A stretch of DNA of 64,000 nucleotides, from assembly GCF_000514815.1 (NCBI RefSeq), contig NZ_AZWQ01000015.1, forward strand, positions 1 through 64,000, in the 5' to 3' direction. Numbering within the stretch: the first letter of the stretch is position 1; the number at the start of each line of letters is the position of its first letter. The translations under genes were made by a program, and so were the position numbers. The stretch is from Salinispora fenicalii (GTDB lineage Bacteria; Actinomycetota; Actinomycetes; Mycobacteriales; Micromonosporaceae). The notes beneath the pieces were generated by a model. The model saw nothing but the letters and a program-made list of their open reading frames with translations, made no database searches and was not told the DNA's origin. This document shows positions 47,855 through 56,621 of the stretch, piece by piece.

Positions 47855-48875
47855 CGCGGACCTCCTGCGCGAAGTGGCACGCGCTGGTCCGGCCGTCGCC
47901 GAGGACCAGGTCGTGCGGTACGACGTCCACGCAGACCTGCTGGACGTACGGGCATCGGGGGTGGAAGGGGCAACCGGAGGGGATCCGCATCAGGTTGGGC
48001 GGGAGCCCCCGGATGGTCGACAGCTGCTGGCCCTGGAAGTCCAGCCGCGGGATCGATTTCAACAACCCCTTGGTGTACGGGTGGGCGGGTGCCTTGTACA
48101 GCGACCGGACGTCGGCGTGTTCGACGATCCGCCCGGCGTACATGACGGCGATCCGGTCGGCGACGCCGGCTACCACGCCGAGGTCGTGGGTGATCAGGAT
48201 TATCGCCATGCGGAGGTCTCGGCGCAGGTCGGACAGGAGGTCCATGATCTGGGCCTGCACGGTCACGTCCAGCGCGGTGGTGGGCTCGTCGGCGATGAGG
48301 ACCTTCGGGTCCAGCGCCAACGCCATGGCGATCATGACGCGTTGCCGCATACCGCCGGAGAACTGGTGCGGGTAGTCGCCGAGCCGGTTGGCCGCAGCCG
48401 GAATCTTGACCAGCTCCATCAGCTCGATCGCCCGCCGACGGGCGTCACCGCGGGACATCCCGGCCCGTTGGCGCAGCGTCTCGCCGATCTGCCAGCCGAC
48501 CGGGAAGGTCGGGTTCAGCGCGGAGAGGGCATCCTGGAAGATCATGGCGATCTCGGTGCCGCGTACCTGCCGGCGTTGCTCCTCGGACTGGGTGAGTAGG
48601 TCGCGTCCCTGGTAGCGGATCTGCCCGGAGCGGATCACCGCGGGCGGGGTGTCCAGGATGCCCATGATCGCTTGGGCGGTGACGGACTTGCCGGAGCCGG
48701 ATTCGCCGAGCACGGCAAGGGTCTCCCCGGCGTCCAGGTGGTACGAGACACCGTTGATCACCTTCGCCACACCTTCGCCGGTGCGGAACTCGACGTGCAG
48801 GTCCCGTATCTCGAGCAGGTGGCCGCCCTCCGGGGTGGGGGAGGCGGGCGTGGGTTGGACTGCGGACTGGGACAC
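47838..48875 (-). CDS. Peptide ABC transporter ATPase (DppD/OppD type), operon 2
   Basis: 345 residues: [41 protein letters not shown] and C-terminal [14 protein letters not shown]. The GTG at 48875 is preceded by AAAGGCAGG; a much longer open frame upstream runs antisense over the permease and is not real. Confidence 0.93.
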   Translation of the reverse strand: MSQSAVQPTPASPTPEGGHLLEIRDLHVEFRTGEGVAKVINGVSYHLDAGETLAVLGESGSGKSVTAQAIMGILDTPPAVIRSGQIRYQGRDLLTQSEEQRRQVRGTEIAMIFQDALSALNPTFPVGWQIGETLRQRAGMSRGDARRRAIELMELVKIPAAANRLGDYPHQFSGGMRQRVMIAMALALDPKVLIADEPTTALDVTVQAQIMDLLSDLRRDLRMAIILITHDLGVVAGVADRIAVMYAGRIVEHADVRSLYKAPAHPYTKGLLKSIPRLDFQGQQLSTIRGLPPNLMRIPSGCPFHPRCPYVQQVCVDVVPHDLVLGDGRTSACHFAQEVRDDRAR

Positions 48876-48925
48876 AGTGCCTGCCTTTCGCTCGCTGCCA
48901 CGGGTGGGCCGGTTCCCGCGCATGC

Positions 48926-49894
48926 TCACCGGAGTTTCGGGTCGAAGGCGTCTCGGATCGCGTCGCCGAGCATGATGAACGCGAGCACGGTCAGCGCGAG
49001 GAAGGTCGACGGGACGATCAGCGGGGTGGCCGACTCCCGCATGTGCACCCGGCCGTTGTTGATGTCGATGCCCCAGGAGATCGTGGGTTCCTTGAGCCCG
49101 ATGCCGAGGAAGGAGAGCGTCGCCTCGGCCGCGATGAACGATCCGAGCGCGATGGTCAGCACCACGATGGCGGGGGCGAGCGTGTTGGGCAGGATGTGTC
49201 GCCACATGATTCGGCTGTTGCTCGCGCCGAGCATCCGGGCGGCGGAGACGTAGTCCTGCTCCTTCGCGGTGATCACCGACGAACGGACCACCCGGGCCGT
49301 CGTGGTCCAGCCGAGGACCGCGAGGACGAAGATGACCGCCGCGATCCGGATCGTCGCGCTGTCGCTGGCGACTCGCTTGAGCAGCACGATCGCGGCGAGT
49401 AGCAGCGGGATACCGAGCACGATGTCGATGACCCGGGAGAGGATCGCGTCGATCCACCGGCCGAAGTAGCCGGCGAGCATGCCGACGGTGAGCGCGATCA
49501 GCCCGGTGAGCAGCGCTGAGAGGGCGCCGACCAGGAGCGAGGCGCGGGCGCCGTACACCGCTCGGGCGTAGGTGTTGCAGCCCTGGAAGTCGTACCCGAA
49601 GATCGCTCCGCCGGAGGGGCCGGCGTGCTGCCGGGAGAGGAGGCAGTCGGCCGGGTCGGCGCTGCTGAACAACGCGGGCACGGCGGCCATCGCGGTGACC
49701 ACCAGGACCAGGGCGGAGCTGATCCAGAAGATCGGCTTTCGCCGTAGGTCCCGCCAGGCGTCGCCGGCGAGGCTGCGCGGCCGGCCGGGGGTGACGGAGG
49801 TGCCGCCGACCTGGTTCGGCGCGTTCGGCTCGCCAGAGGGACCGCGCCGGGCGTTCGGATCCTCCGCCCCGGCCACCGTCTGGAAATCACTCAT
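48926..49894 (-). CDS. Peptide ABC transporter permease (DppC/OppC type), operon 2
   Basis: 322 residues. Hydrophilic N-terminus (1-45), six helices, EAA loop QDYVSAARMLGAS and C-terminal GDAIRDAFDPKLR. Overlaps the preceding permease gene by eight bases. Confidence 0.94.
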   Translation of the reverse strand: MSDFQTVAGAEDPNARRGPSGEPNAPNQVGGTSVTPGRPRSLAGDAWRDLRRKPIFWISSALVLVVTAMAAVPALFSSADPADCLLSRQHAGPSGGAIFGYDFQGCNTYARAVYGARASLLVGALSALLTGLIALTVGMLAGYFGRWIDAILSRVIDIVLGIPLLLAAIVLLKRVASDSATIRIAAVIFVLAVLGWTTTARVVRSSVITAKEQDYVSAARMLGASNSRIMWRHILPNTLAPAIVVLTIALGSFIAAEATLSFLGIGLKEPTISWGIDINNGRVHMRESATPLIVPSTFLALTVLAFIMLGDAIRDAFDPKLR

Positions 49895-50825
49895 AACGGA
49901 TCCTCGGGTCGAGTACGGCGTAGAGCACGTCCACCACCAGGTTGGCGATGAGGTAGACCACGACCAGCACGCTGACGATCCCCACCACCAACGGCCCGTC
50001 TTCGGTGCGGATGGCGCGGAAGAGGTTGAAACCGACCCCGGGGATGTTGAACACGCCTTCGGTGATGATCGCGCCGCCCATCAGGTTGCCCAACTCGACG
50101 CCGAGGAAGGTGACCACCGGGATGAGTGAGTTGCGCAGTACGTGGATGCCGACGATCCGTCGCTTGACCAGGCCCTTCGACCGGGCGGTGCGGACATAGT
50201 CGGCGCGCAGGTTCTCGGCCACCGAGGTCCGGGTCAGTCGCAGCGCGGTGGCCAGGGAGAGGGAACCGAGGACGATCCCGGGCAGCAGGAGCGCGTAGAA
50301 GTCGGGGTCGGCGCCGGCGGTGGGCGGGAAGAGCTGCCACCGGACGCCGAGGAGGTACTGCGCGATGGGTGCCAGCACGATCGTCGGCACGGCCAGCACG
50401 ACCAGGGTCAGCAGCAGCGTCGAGTTGTCGAAGATGCTGGCTCGCCGAATGCCGGCGAGCACACCGGCGGTGACCCCGACGAGCACGGTGACCGTCATCG
50501 CGATCAGGGCCAGCTTGATCGTCACCGGCCAGGCGGCGGCGAGGATGTCGCCGATCTGCCGCCCGGTGAGGGACTCGCCGAGGTCGCCCTGGAGCAGGTT
50601 CCGGATGTAGTCGAAGTACCGGTAGAAGAAGCCGTCGATTCCGGTCCGGTCCAGGTGGAACTTCTCCGTCAGGTATGCCCGTTGGGCTTCGGTGACCGGG
50701 CGTTCGCCGGCGAGCGCCTGGATGGGGTCACCCTGACCGGCGAACATCAGCGCGTAGACGATCAGCGTGGTCCCGAAGAAGGCGAGGACCATCTGGAGCA
50801 GTCGTCGCAGAATAAAGCGGACCAT
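49887..50825 (-). CDS. Peptide ABC transporter permease (DppB/OppB type), operon 2
   Basis: 312 residues. VRFILRRLLQMVLAFFG at the N-terminus, EAA loop DYVRTARSKGL and C-terminal DVLYAVLDPRIRYE, almost identical at the end to the DppB of operon 1. Confidence 0.94.
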   Translation of the reverse strand: MVRFILRRLLQMVLAFFGTTLIVYALMFAGQGDPIQALAGERPVTEAQRAYLTEKFHLDRTGIDGFFYRYFDYIRNLLQGDLGESLTGRQIGDILAAAWPVTIKLALIAMTVTVLVGVTAGVLAGIRRASIFDNSTLLLTLVVLAVPTIVLAPIAQYLLGVRWQLFPPTAGADPDFYALLLPGIVLGSLSLATALRLTRTSVAENLRADYVRTARSKGLVKRRIVGIHVLRNSLIPVVTFLGVELGNLMGGAIITEGVFNIPGVGFNLFRAIRTEDGPLVVGIVSVLVVVYLIANLVVDVLYAVLDPRIRYE

Positions 50826-50859
50826 ACTAGGCAGTCTCTCTGAAAAAGGGCGAAGGGGA

Positions 50860-50901
50860 GGCGTGGTCGGGTCACCAGCTACCCGGTGACCCGACCACGC
50901 C
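50860..50901 (-). terminator. Strong hairpin between binding-protein and permease genes, operon 2
   Basis: GGCGTGGTCGGGTCACC (50860-50876) pairs perfectly over 17 bp with 50885-50901; 8-nt loop, no U-run. Same location and size as the hairpin in operon 1 with a different sequence. Confidence 0.8.
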
Positions 50902-50914
50902 GCTCGCTACGGAA

Positions 50915-52516
50915 CTACTGGACTGCCTCGATCTTGAGCAGGTCGACTCGGTTGAAGAGGTCCAACTCCACGTTCGTGACCTTGCTCGAGTGCCCGAAGA
51001 CGTTCTGGCCGTAGCGCAGTGGGATCACCGGCATGTCCTCGGCCAGCAGCTCCTCGGCCTGCTGGTACTTCGCGATCGCCTCCTCCTCGGAGGCCGCCGC
51101 CGAACCCTCGGCGACCAGCTTGTCGAACTCGGGGTTCTCGTAGCCGTAGAAGTTCGCCGAACCGGTGCTGCTGTACAGCGGGCCGAGGTAGTTCTCCATG
51201 GACGGGTAGTCCATGACCCACGCCATCCGGAACAGGCCGACCGACTGCTCTGCCTTGACCTTCGTCAGCAGGTCGGAGAACTTCGGCTCGGCGTTGCCGA
51301 CACACTCCACATCCAGGTTCGCCTTGAGCTGGTTGCAGGTGGCGTCGACCCAGTCCTTGTGGCCGCCGTCGCCGTTGTACGAGATCTCGATCTGGCTCGG
51401 GCCGCCCGCGCTCTCGTAGAGCGCCTTCGCCTTGGCCGGGTCGAAGGTGCCGGCGTCGCCGATGGTGTTCTCGCGGTAGCCCGCGACAACCGGGGAGACA
51501 AACGAGCGGGCCGGAGTCTGCGAGTCCTTGAAGACCGCCTTCGTGATCTCCTCCCGGTCGATCGCCATCGAGATCGCCTTACGCACGTCCGGGTTGCTGA
51601 ACTCCTCCTGGTAAGTCGGGAAGGAGAGGAACTGGAAGGACGATCCGGGGCTGGTCTGGAACCGATCCCCCAGGTCGGTGGGGGCGGTCGACAGGTTCTC
51701 GGTCGGGATCGCCTTGATCACGTCGAGGTTGTCCGAGAGGACATCCGCGTACGCGGCGGCGGGCTGCTGGTAGATCCGGAACTCGACGCCCGCCACCTTC
51801 GGCTGCTCGCCGGGGAAGGCGTCGTACCGCTCGACCTCGACCCGGGCGTCGTGCTGCCAGGTGCCCTTCATCTTGAACGGGCCCTGACCGATCGGCGCCT
51901 GCTCGTAGCCCTCGTCGAGCACGCCCGGCTCCGAGAACGCGGCCTTCGGCAGCGGGTAGAAGGCGTTGTACCCGAGCATGGTCCGGAAATCGGAGTACGG
52001 CGCGGACAGGGTCACGGTGAAGGTCAGGTCGTCAACCTTCTCCAGGCCGGACAGCGCCTGCGCCGCCGGGGTCTCGCCCTGTAGCTCGTCGTACCCGGCG
52101 ATCTTCTCGAAGAAGTAGCTTGAGCCCTGGCCGTTCGGGGCGTAGGCGCCGTAGTTCCAGGCGTCGATGTAGTTGTCGGCGGTGACCGGCTCGCCGTTGT
52201 GGAAGGTGTAGCCGTCCTTGAGCTTGATCGTCCAGGTGATGTTGTCCTCGGACGTCACCGACTCGGCTGCCACCTCGTACGCCTGGTTGGCGTCGTCGTA
52301 GTCGATCAGCGGGCTGAACAGGGCAGCGAGCACCTGCGAGCCACTGGTCTCGGTGGTGTTGGTCGGAACCAGGTGCTGCGGCTCGGCGATCTCGATCCGC
52401 ACGGCCGCGTTGGGGTCGGTCGCGCCGGAACCACCGCCGCCGGAACCGCAGGCCACCAGGCCCAGGGTCGCCGCGAGCGGGAGGGCCGTCCAGGCGGCGA
52501 GTCTACGAACGCGCAT
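50915..52516 (-). CDS. Peptide/nickel-type ABC transporter substrate-binding lipoprotein, operon 2
   Basis: 533 residues. Signal peptide with lipobox LGLVACG (Cys about 23) and a Gly/Ser linker; SBP family 5 body (ITWTIKLKDGYTFHNGEPVT, KAISMAIDREEITKAVF). First gene of operon 2; ligand unknown. GAGGAGGCTTC precedes the ATG. Confidence 0.93.
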   Translation of the reverse strand: MRVRRLAAWTALPLAATLGLVACGSGGGGSGATDPNAAVRIEIAEPQHLVPTNTTETSGSQVLAALFSPLIDYDDANQAYEVAAESVTSEDNITWTIKLKDGYTFHNGEPVTADNYIDAWNYGAYAPNGQGSSYFFEKIAGYDELQGETPAAQALSGLEKVDDLTFTVTLSAPYSDFRTMLGYNAFYPLPKAAFSEPGVLDEGYEQAPIGQGPFKMKGTWQHDARVEVERYDAFPGEQPKVAGVEFRIYQQPAAAYADVLSDNLDVIKAIPTENLSTAPTDLGDRFQTSPGSSFQFLSFPTYQEEFSNPDVRKAISMAIDREEITKAVFKDSQTPARSFVSPVVAGYRENTIGDAGTFDPAKAKALYESAGGPSQIEISYNGDGGHKDWVDATCNQLKANLDVECVGNAEPKFSDLLTKVKAEQSVGLFRMAWVMDYPSMENYLGPLYSSTGSANFYGYENPEFDKLVAEGSAAASEEEAIAKYQQAEELLAEDMPVIPLRYGQNVFGHSSKVTNVELDLFNRVDLLKIEAVQ

Positions 52517-52557
52517 GAAGCCTCCTCATCCTCACGCTGCGCATGACCCGACGCTGG

Positions 52558-52583
52558 GTAACGCTGCGCAACGATCGGCAACG
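52558..52583. promoter_or_regulatory. Phased direct repeats GTAACG/GCAACG/GCAACG
   Basis: Three hexamers at 52558, 52568 and 52578, exactly 10 bp apart, 42-67 bp upstream of the binding-protein start. Tandem sites on one helix face are typical of OmpR-family regulators such as MtrA or PhoP; the identity is a guess. Confidence 0.45.
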
Positions 52584-52650
52584 GTAGGTCGCCGGTCAGC
52601 GATCGACAACGGAAGGGTTGCGAAGTCGTAACGGAGGGTGGGGATGAGCC

Positions 52651-52679
52651 TTGTCGGGGGTGCTCCCCCGTGCTATAGA
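52651..52679 (+). promoter_or_regulatory. Candidate folD promoter with palindrome in the spacer
   Basis: TTGTCG (52651-52656), 17-bp spacer, TATAGA (52674-52679). The -35 and spacer contain the inverted repeat CGGGGG-TGCT-CCCCCG (52655-52670). Confidence 0.55.
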
Positions 52680-52947
52680 TGCCGCTGCTGACCTGCGCTT
52701 TTGGCTCGCCGAATCGGTGGGTCGGTCGGGGTGTGTCGACTCGTAACGGCGACGCCGAACCCGCCGTCGCCGACCGTCCCGCATGCCCCGGACCGCAGTC
52801 GATTTTCCGGTTTTGGAGCAGCATGCGTTACTCAGAGTGACTTATTGCACTCGGCTGGCGGTTCTGGTGTCCCCGGCCACAGCAGCGCCGGCCGTCGACT
52901 GCCCGGGTCGTCGGCTCCGCACGGGGCTGGCGTGAGACGATCTGGAG

Positions 52948-53808
52948 GTGACGGCGACGCTTCTGGACGGCAAGGCGACCGCAGCCGAGATCAAGGACGA
53001 GCTGCGGGTCCGCGTGAAGGCTCTGGCGGAACGGGGTGTCACCCCCGGTCTCGGCACCGTTCTGGTCGGTGGCGATCCCGGCTCCCAGGCGTACGTCAAC
53101 GGCAAGCACCGGGACTGCGCCGAGGTCGGCGTCGCCTCGCTCCGCCGGGAGCTTCCGGCCGACGCCACGCAGGAGCAGGTGGACGCCGTACTGGCCGACC
53201 TGAACGCCGATCCGGCCTGTCACGGCTACATCGTGCAGCTGCCGCTCCCCGGCCACCTCGACACCCAGCGAGTGCTGGAGCTGATCGACCCGGAGAAGGA
53301 CGCCGACGGTCTGCACCCGGTCAACCTGGGCCGGCTGGTGCTCGGCTACCCGGGGCCGCTGCCCTGCACCCCGCGCGGAATCGTCGAGCTGCTTCGCCGA
53401 CACGACGTGGCGCTGCGAGGTGCCCGAGTCGTCGTGGTCGGTCGGGGTAACACGGTCGGCCGCCCGCTCGGGCTGCTGCTCACCCGGCGCAGCGAGAACG
53501 CGACCGTCACCCTCTGCCACACGGGCACCCTCGACCTCACCGCGCACACCCGGGCCGCGGACATCGTGATCGTCGCGGCCGGGGTGCCGGGGCTCCTCAC
53601 CGCCGACATGATCACGCCGGGTGCCGTCGTGGTGGATGTCGGGATCACCCGGGTGATCGGCCCTGACGGCAAGGGCCGCTACACCGGCGACGTGGATTCC
53701 GGCGTCGCCGAGGTGGCCGGGGCCCTGGTCCCGATGCCGGGTGGAGTGGGGCCGATGACCCGCGCGATGCTGCTGACCAACGTCGTGGAGCGGGCCGAGC
53801 GCGGCTGA
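52948..53808 (+). CDS. folD: Methylenetetrahydrofolate dehydrogenase/cyclohydrolase
   Basis: 286 residues. Bifunctional enzyme interconverting 5,10-methylene-THF and 10-formyl-THF, supplying PurN and PurH. Motifs: [13 protein letters not shown] with the catalytic Lys (about 56), [13 protein letters not shown], the NADP-binding [13 protein letters not shown] and [15 protein letters not shown]. The GTG start has CTGGAG upstream. Confidence 0.96.
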   Translation: MTATLLDGKATAAEIKDELRVRVKALAERGVTPGLGTVLVGGDPGSQAYVNGKHRDCAEVGVASLRRELPADATQEQVDAVLADLNADPACHGYIVQLPLPGHLDTQRVLELIDPEKDADGLHPVNLGRLVLGYPGPLPCTPRGIVELLRRHDVALRGARVVVVGRGNTVGRPLGLLLTRRSENATVTLCHTGTLDLTAHTRAADIVIVAAGVPGLLTADMITPGAVVVDVGITRVIGPDGKGRYTGDVDSGVAEVAGALVPMPGGVGPMTRAMLLTNVVERAERG

Positions 53809-53883
53809 AGTCCCGCAGCGGCACCGAAGCGCACCCATCGGGGTCATAACCGTCCGCCCCTGACCGGATCGGTGTCAGGATGG

Positions 53884-53916
53884 CTGATACGGTCCGGAAA
53901 AGCCGACTGGTATCAG
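53884..53916 (+). promoter_or_regulatory. Inverted repeat before mdh
   Basis: CTGATAC (53884-53890) and GTATCAG (53910-53916) are perfect arms 19 bp apart, ending at the mdh ribosome-binding site AGGGAG. The left arm also contains TGATAC, a possible -10 box. Confidence 0.4.
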
Positions 53917-53930
53917 GGAGTGGGACGTCA

Positions 53931-54881
53931 ATGGGTAAGAAGGTCACTGTCGTCGGGGCCGGCTTCTACGGCTCCACCACCGCGCAGCGTCTGGCCGAGT
54001 ACGACGTCTTCGACACCGTCGTGATCACGGACATCGTGGAGGGCAAGCCGGCGGGTCTCGCCCTGGACCTTAACCAGTCCCGGGCCATCGAGGGCTTCGA
54101 GACCAAGCTGGTTGGCGTGACCACCGGCCCCAACGGTGAGGGCTACGAGGCCATCGAGGGCTCGGATGTCGTCGTTGTCACCGCCGGTCTGCCACGCAAG
54201 CCCGGCATGAGCCGGATGGACCTGCTGGAGACCAACGCCAAGATCGTCCGGCAGGTCGCCGAGAACGTCGCCAAGTACGCGCCGAACGCCGTCGTGATCG
54301 TGGTCTCCAACCCGCTCGACGAGATGACCGCGCTGGCCCAGATCGCCACCCAGTTCCCGCACAACCGGGTGCTCGGTCAGGCCGGCATGCTGGACACCGC
54401 CCGGTTCACCAACTTCGTGGCCGAGGCGCTGGGCGTACCGGTGGCGTCGGTGCGGACGCTGACGCTGGGCTCGCACGGGGACACCATGGTCCCGGTGCCG
54501 TCGAAGAGCAGCGTGGCCGGCAAGCCGCTGCGTGAGGCGATGCCCGCCGAGCAGATCGAGGAGCTGGTAGTCAAGACCCGCAACGGTGGTGCCGAGGTGG
54601 TGGCGCTGCTGAAGACCGGCTCGGCCTACTACGCCCCGTCAGCCGCCGCCGCCCGGATGGCGAAGGCCGTCGCCGAGGACTCCGGCGAGGTCATGCCGGT
54701 CTGTGCCTGGGTGGACGGGGAGTACGGCATCTCCGGCGTCTACCTCGGGGTGGAGGCGGAGATCGGCGCGCAGGGAGTCCGGCGGGTCGTCGAGACCGAT
54801 CTGGACGCCGACGAGTTGGCCGCCCTGAAGGAGGCCGCGGAGGCAGTTCGCGCCAAGCAGGGCGACGTCGCCAGCATGTGA
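53931..54881 (+). CDS. mdh: Malate dehydrogenase
   Basis: 316 residues of the LDH-like Mdh type. NAD-binding GAGFYGS (about 8-14), active-site loop [11 protein letters not shown] and catalytic [11 protein letters not shown]. Oxidises malate to oxaloacetate in the TCA cycle. ATG 53931 follows AGGGAGTGGG; a longer in-frame extension would cover the inverted repeat. Confidence 0.96.
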   Translation: MGKKVTVVGAGFYGSTTAQRLAEYDVFDTVVITDIVEGKPAGLALDLNQSRAIEGFETKLVGVTTGPNGEGYEAIEGSDVVVVTAGLPRKPGMSRMDLLETNAKIVRQVAENVAKYAPNAVVIVVSNPLDEMTALAQIATQFPHNRVLGQAGMLDTARFTNFVAEALGVPVASVRTLTLGSHGDTMVPVPSKSSVAGKPLREAMPAEQIEELVVKTRNGGAEVVALLKTGSAYYAPSAAAARMAKAVAEDSGEVMPVCAWVDGEYGISGVYLGVEAEIGAQGVRRVVETDLDADELAALKEAAEAVRAKQGDVASM

Positions 54882-54982
54882 CCACACCGACGGCAGTGCC
54901 CCGTGGTCACCCGGCCGCGGGGCCGCCGTCGCCCACGCCGAGGGCCCCGGAATGAGGCCGGCTGGGGAGATCGGGATTGTTT

Positions 54983-55000
54983 GCAGTACGCTCGTACTGC
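54983..55000. promoter_or_regulatory. Perfect palindrome upstream of icd
   Basis: GCAGTACG-CT-CGTACTGC, 33 bp before the icd start, in the short gap after mdh. The 8-2-8 symmetry is typical of a dimeric repressor site (for example GntR or LacI families); the regulator is unknown. Confidence 0.6.
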
Positions 55001-55032
55001 TTGAGCATGTCCCCCGAGAGGAGCGCCGGCCG

Positions 55033-56247
55033 ATGGCGAAGATCAAGGTAAACAACCCGGTCGTAGAGCTCGACGGCGACGAGATGACCCGGATCATCTG
55101 GAAGCAGATCCGGGAGCAGCTGATCCTGCCCTACCTCGACGTCGACCTGCGTTACTACGACCTCTCGATCCAGCACCGGGACGAGACCGACGACCAGGCC
55201 ACTGTTGACGCCGCCAACGCGATCAAGGAGCACGGCGTCGGCGTCAAGTGCGCCACGATCACCCCGGACGAGGCGCGGGTCGAGGAGTTCGGCCTGAAGA
55301 AGATGTGGCGGTCGCCGAACGGCACCATCCGCAACATCCTCGGCGGCGTCGTCTTCCGCGAGCCGATCATCATGTCCAACGTGCCGCGGCTGGTGCCCGG
55401 TTGGACGAAGCCGATCATCATCGGCCGGCACGCCCACGGCGACCAGTACAAGGCCAGCGACTTCGTCGTCCCCGGGCCGGGCAAGGTCACCATCACCTAC
55501 ACCCCGACCGACGGCACCCAGCCGGTCGAGATGGAGATCGCCAACTTCCCCGGCGGCGGGGTCGCCATGGGCATGTACAACTTCGACGAGTCGATCCGGG
55601 ACTTCGCCCGCGCCTCCATGCGGTACGGCCTCGACCGTGGCTACCCGGTCTACCTGTCGACGAAGAACACCATCCTCAAGGCGTACGACGGCCGGTTCAA
55701 GGACATCTTCGCCGAGGTCTACGAGGCCGAGTTCAAGGCCGAGTTCGAGGCGGCCGGCATCAGCTACGAGCACCGGCTGATCGACGACATGGTCGCCGCG
55801 GCGCTCAAGTGGGAGGGCGGCTTCGTCTGGGCCTGCAAGAACTACGACGGTGACGTGCAGTCCGACACCGTCGCGCAGGGCTTCGGCTCGCTCGGCCTGA
55901 TGACGTCCGTGCTGATGACCCCCGACGGCCGTACCGTCGAGGCCGAGGCCGCGCACGGCACCGTCACCCGGCACTACCGGCAGTACCAGAAGGGCGAGAA
56001 GACCTCGACCAACCCGATCGCCTCGATCTACGCCTGGACCCGGGGCCTGGCCCACCGGGGCAAGCTGGACGGCACCCCGGCGGTTTCCGAGTTCGCCAAC
56101 ACGCTGGAGAAGGTCATCATCGAGACCGTCGAGGGCGGCCAGATGACCAAGGACCTCGCGCTGCTCATCTCGCGGGACGCCCCGTGGCTGACCACCGACG
56201 AGTTCATGAACGCGCTGGACGAGAACCTGGCCCGCAAGCTCGCCTGA
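55033..56247 (+). CDS. icd: NADP-dependent isocitrate dehydrogenase, homodimeric eukaryote-like type
   Basis: 404 residues. Converts isocitrate to 2-oxoglutarate. Features: [46 protein letters not shown], and [11 protein letters not shown]. The length and sequence fit the eukaryote-like dimeric class, unlike the monomeric enzyme of Streptomyces. ATG 55033 has GAGAGGAG upstream. Confidence 0.95.
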   Translation: MAKIKVNNPVVELDGDEMTRIIWKQIREQLILPYLDVDLRYYDLSIQHRDETDDQATVDAANAIKEHGVGVKCATITPDEARVEEFGLKKMWRSPNGTIRNILGGVVFREPIIMSNVPRLVPGWTKPIIIGRHAHGDQYKASDFVVPGPGKVTITYTPTDGTQPVEMEIANFPGGGVAMGMYNFDESIRDFARASMRYGLDRGYPVYLSTKNTILKAYDGRFKDIFAEVYEAEFKAEFEAAGISYEHRLIDDMVAAALKWEGGFVWACKNYDGDVQSDTVAQGFGSLGLMTSVLMTPDGRTVEAEAAHGTVTRHYRQYQKGEKTSTNPIASIYAWTRGLAHRGKLDGTPAVSEFANTLEKVIIETVEGGQMTKDLALLISRDAPWLTTDEFMNALDENLARKLA

Positions 56248-56263
56248 TTCCCGACCGGCGGGG

Positions 56264-56292
56264 CCGCCGACTACCGGTGCGGTAGTCGGCGG
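56264..56292 (+). terminator. Terminator after icd
   Basis: CCGCCGACTACC / GGTAGTCGGCGG, perfect 12-bp stem with 5-nt loop, 16 bp past the stop. Confidence 0.8.
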
Positions 56293-56456
56293 GGTGGGGA
56301 TCGAGCCGGCGGATGGCGCGACTTTCTTCGGCGCGCCTCGTTGACCCAGATGGACGAGATGCCAGTCGCGTCCAGGAAGGTTGGCCGCGGTCGCCCGCGA
56401 CGTGCGCCGCCCGTCAGCTTTCCCGGCTGTCACGCACAGCCAGCCGTCCCTTCCCA

Positions 56457-56484
56457 GCGGGGGGCCCTGTCCCGGGCCCCCCGC
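56457..56484 (-). terminator. Candidate terminator of the APS kinase gene
   Basis: GCGGGGGGCCC / GGGCCCCCCGC, perfect 11-bp stem with a 6-nt loop, about 140 bp beyond the minus-strand stop. Confidence 0.5.
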
Positions 56485-56621
56485 ACCCCGGGCTCTTACC
56501 CGGTCCGGCACTGCGACACCCGGGGCCCCGGCACTGCGACACCGCGAGCCCTCGGACCGCTGGCCCGGGCGTCCCGGGCCAGCGTCCTGTCCCCTCTGCC
56601 GCGGGGCGGCGTGACCGGGAA

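Larger units (their letters stand above)
52517..52947. other. Divergent control region between peptide operon 2 and folD
   Basis: 431 bp without a supported gene. It holds a 10-bp-phased series of AACG repeats near the binding-protein gene and a good plus-strand promoter, listed separately. The folD leader of about 260 nt contains a GGCGACG/CGTCGCC stem but no riboswitch I recognise. Confidence 0.5.
56248..56621. other. Convergent intergenic region after icd
   Basis: 374 bp with two terminators and a direct repeat CGGCACTGCGACACC (56506 and 56530); no supported gene. Confidence 0.6.

Noticed and set aside
47838..49457. Long N-terminal extension of the operon 2 DppD ATPase
   Set aside because: The extra 194 codons run over the DppC gene in another frame; a ribosome-binding site and family-length start lie at 48875.
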